The notes under the pieces are model-generated. The model saw only the letters and a program-made list of their open reading frames with translations. It was not told the origin of the DNA and ran no database searches. Source: Gammaproteobacteria bacterium (lineage in GTDB: Bacteria > Pseudomonadota > Gammaproteobacteria > Chromatiales > Chromatiaceae). Taken from it: a stretch of DNA of 8,610 bases. Location: positions 1-8,610 of the forward strand of contig JADWMH010000085.1 of assembly GCA_015767355.1 (NCBI GenBank), written 5' to 3'. Every line of letters starts with the position of its first letter. Within the stretch, counting starts at the first letter, position 1. Below, piece by piece: positions 7,324 through 8,610 of this stretch. The position numbers were made by a program, and so were the translations under genes.

Positions 7324-7604
7324 TAGAGAGGCTCCTTGTCCGGGGTGTCGAGAGAGGAAATAAGCAGTTTGTCGGCAATATCGGCGCCCAGTGCAACGCG
7401 GTTGCCACTGTTGGCTACGACGACTCCACGGCCGCGATGATGCAGGATTTCAAGCTCCGAGCCGACACGCAGGCCAAGACTGAGCAGCCGTCTGGAGGTT
7501 TTACGGTCCCCCAGGAATTTGGTGATACGCACGTGTCCACCGACAGCGATCTGGTTCAGAGATGCAGGTTGGCGATTGGCTACAGTGGTTGACTTTGCGT
7601 CCAT
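7323..7604 (-). CDS. feoA: FeoA SH3-like cytoplasmic protein
   Basis: FeoA of 93 residues, the first gene of the operon. FeoA is a small cytoplasmic SH3-like protein needed for full FeoB activity, probably through direct contact with FeoB or FeoC. The family core is visible from about residue 15 to 86: SLNQIAVGGHVRITKF, RRLLSLGLRVGSELEIL, a turn at HHRGRG, then VVVANSGNRVALGADIADKLLI. This is the standard single FeoA domain, with a 14-residue Ser/Thr-rich N-terminal extension. The N-terminus is set by the first ATG after the promoter region. The sequence before it (TTTACCTAAT) has no good Shine-Dalgarno, so the start is slightly less sure than the gene. The predicted transcript start about 30 bases upstream still leaves a short leader. 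Confidence 0.94.
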   Translation of the reverse strand: MDAKSTTVANRQPASLNQIAVGGHVRITKFLGDRKTSRRLLSLGLRVGSELEILHHRGRGVVVANSGNRVALGADIADKLLISSLDTPDKEPL

Positions 7605-7619
7605 ATTAGGTAAATGAAA

Positions 7620-7638
7620 GATAAGAATGATTCTTATT
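7620..7638 (-). promoter_or_regulatory. Fur-box-like operator of feoABC
   Basis: GATAAGAATGATTCTTATT contains a 17-bp palindrome (7621-7637) symmetric around one central base. It matches 13 of 19 positions of the classical Fur box GATAATGATAATCATTATC. It sits just downstream of the -10 and covers the predicted start site, a typical place for repression by iron-loaded Fur. The neighbouring AT-rich GAGAATAAT could extend the site. Fur-box identity is inferred from sequence and context. Confidence 0.8.
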
Positions 7639-7642
7639 GAGA

Positions 7643-7671
7643 ATAATGCAGCATTTTTCCCAGGTTGTCAA
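7643..7671 (-). promoter_or_regulatory. Sigma70-type promoter of feoABC
   Basis: On the minus strand a perfect -35 TTGACA (7671-7666) is followed by 17 bases and CATTAT (7648-7643), four of six to TATAAT. The start site would fall near 7636, inside the Fur-like operator, leaving a leader of about 30 bases before feoA. Confidence 0.7.
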
Positions 7672-7691
7672 TGACTCTGGTCAAATTGATG

Positions 7692-7720
7692 TTGAATAGA
7701 TCAAGCCTTCTCTCTATAAA
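7692..7720 (+). promoter_or_regulatory. Candidate sigma70 promoter for pdxH
   Basis: TTGAAT (7692-7697, four of six) and TATAAA (7715-7720, five of six) are spaced exactly 17 bp. The start site would be near 7727, giving a long leader of about 245 bases to pdxH that would include repeat copy B. The -35 elements of this promoter and the feoA promoter are back to back, about 20 bp apart. Confidence 0.5.
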
Positions 7721-7744
7721 CAGGTAACTATTCAGCACATACTA

Positions 7745-7854
7745 GCGAGACCAGGTCTCAGACTGACAAGGCATGAAAGAGATTATTTTCTCTCGCCAAG
7801 ACCGCAAAGGTTTTCTTGGCGAGCTCGGCGTCTTTGCGAGAGTCATTATTGAAA
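7745..7854. repeat. Extragenic palindromic repeat, copy B (short form)
   Basis: This 110-bp copy has the same orientation as copy A (4487-4652) and lacks the 55-bp internal block. Its strongest hairpin is CTCGCCAAG (7792-7800) with CTTGGCGAG (7815-7823) around a 14-base loop. A second possible pairing joins the GCAAAG in the loop with the CTTTGC further right. The segment matching the perfect 16-bp palindrome of copy A is here imperfect (GAAAGAGATTATTTTC, 7775-7790). With copy A it brackets the whole feo operon as direct repeats. Confidence 0.85.
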
Positions 7855-7971
7855 TTTGACTCATTTGTAAAGATGTTGGCCACTCAAGGATTACAAATTT
7901 TAGTAGATGCCGAAGAGTTATTAAGCAGGTAAAATACGAACACTATTGACGAGAAAAATCCGGACTTCCCC

Positions 7972-8610
7972 ATGAAACAAAAATCCATGATCCGCAGGCT
8001 CCTGACATTGGGTCGCGGGGTTGTCGCCGGCATGCCGGAAGATGCTGAGCAGCGCGATCCACTGCAACTCTTTGGGGACTGGTTTGCAGATGCGGAAAAG
8101 AGCGGCCTGCTGATGCCGGAAGCGATGACACTTGCTACGGCAACCGGCGAGGGAAGACCTTCGGCCCGCATGGTGTTGATGAAAGATTATGATGAGGATG
8201 GTTTTGTCTTCTTCACCAACTATGGCAGCCGCAAGGCGGTAGAGCTGGATAGCAACCCGTATGCTGCACTGTTGTTTCACTGGTCTGCTCTGCAGCGCCA
8301 GGTGCGTATCGAGGGAAGCGTCAGCAGAGTTACGCAGGAGGAGTCGAGGGAATACTTCAACTCGCGGCATCGCGGCAGTCGTATCGGCGCCTGGGCGTCA
8401 CGGCAGAGTGACGAGTTGCCTGGGCGTGCAGTGCTTGAACAGAGGGTGCGCGACTATGAGCAGAAATTCAGCAGTGATGTGCCCTTGCCGTCATTCTGGG
8501 GTGGCTATCGGCTCAAGCCAGCAACATTTGAATTCTGGCAGGGAAGAGTCAGCCGGCTGCATGACAGGGTCTGTTTTGAGCGCCGGGATATAGGCTGGAA
8601 GGCATACCGG
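7972..8610 (+). CDS. pdxH: Pyridoxamine 5'-phosphate oxidase (PdxH), 3' end cut by window edge
   Basis: FMN-dependent oxidase that makes pyridoxal 5'-phosphate from pyridoxine or pyridoxamine 5'-phosphate, the last step of the pathway and of salvage. The 213 codons seen are open to the window end. The E. coli enzyme is 218 residues, so only the last few residues and the stop should be missing. Family blocks in order: DPLQLFGDWF (about 31-40), AMTLATATGEGRPSARMVLMK (FMN phosphate region, about 51-71), GFVFFTNYGSRKA, ALLFHWSALQRQVRIEG, SRIGAWASRQS, PLPSFWGGY, FEFWQG and SRLHDR with the substrate-binding Arg-Leu-His. The N-terminus is unusual: RRLLTLGRG stands where E. coli has RREYTKGGL, so the conserved lid Tyr is absent. 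ATG 7972 is the first start after an in-frame stop at 7930-7932. ATG 7987 or 8032 are alternatives, and none has a good ribosome site. Confidence 0.95.
   Translation, partial: MKQKSMIRRLLTLGRGVVAGMPEDAEQRDPLQLFGDWFADAEKSGLLMPEAMTLATATGEGRPSARMVLMKDYDEDGFVFFTNYGSRKAVELDSNPYAALLFHWSALQRQVRIEGSVSRVTQEESREYFNSRHRGSRIGAWASRQSDELPGRAVLEQRVRDYEQKFSSDVPLPSFWGGYRLKPATFEFWQGRVSRLHDRVCFERRDIGWKAYR

Larger units (their letters stand above)
7605..7971. other. Divergent intergenic region between feoA and pdxH
   Basis: This 367-bp gap holds, in order, the feoA leader with its Fur-like operator, the feoA promoter, a candidate pdxH promoter on the other strand, repeat copy B, and about 115 bp (7855-7971) just before pdxH in which I see no clear element. 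No open frame inside it looks like a gene. Confidence 0.8.

Noticed and set aside
4487..7854. Composite transposon carrying feoABC.
   Set aside because: The flanking repeats contain no transposase and no IS-like ends, and the enclosed genes are a standard operon.

Overview
The window looks like ordinary chromosome from a gammaproteobacterium. The protein sequences point that way: a YbgI-type NIF3 protein, a single-PDZ DegS/AlgW-type protease divergent from it, a FeoA-FeoB-FeoC operon with a Fur-like operator, and a PdxH of the E. coli type. I cannot name the genus; a marine or sulfur-oxidising lineage is only a guess.

Left block (62-1488, minus strand). A NIF3/YbgI-like metal protein is followed, with a one-base stop/start overlap, by a secreted L,D-transpeptidase-fold protein of the YafK/DpaA type. 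The first 61 bases hold no gene I can call. Middle block (1536-4472, plus strand). A DegS/AlgW-like periplasmic serine protease is divergent from the NIF3 gene across a 47-bp gap, and is followed after 30 bp by an SLC13-type membrane transporter carrying two cytoplasmic TrkA-C domains. The protease keeps its catalytic His and Ser, but has Gly where the family has its catalytic Asp. This is the most interesting protein-level observation in the window.

Iron block (4706-7604, minus strand). feoA, feoB and feoC overlap by one to four bases and form a complete ferrous iron uptake operon. Upstream of feoA is a good sigma70-type promoter (TTGACA, 17 bp, CATTAT). A Fur-box-like palindrome overlaps its start site, so repression when iron is replete is expected. 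Right block (7972 to the window end, plus strand). pdxH encodes pyridoxamine 5'-phosphate oxidase and is cut by the window edge a few codons before its expected stop. It probably has its own divergent promoter near 7692-7720.

The main non-coding structure is a repeated extragenic element. A 110-bp copy lies between the feoA and pdxH promoters and pdxH (7745-7854). A 166-bp copy in the same orientation lies between the SLC13 and feoC 3' ends (4487-4652). The two copies bracket the whole feo operon as direct repeats. They differ by one clean 55-bp block that itself contains palindromes. I found no undescribed multi-gene system, CRISPR array, transposase, tRNA or rRNA. The points worth following up are the missing catalytic Asp, the repeat family around feo, the structured leader of pdxH, and the unusual N-termini of FeoB and PdxH.
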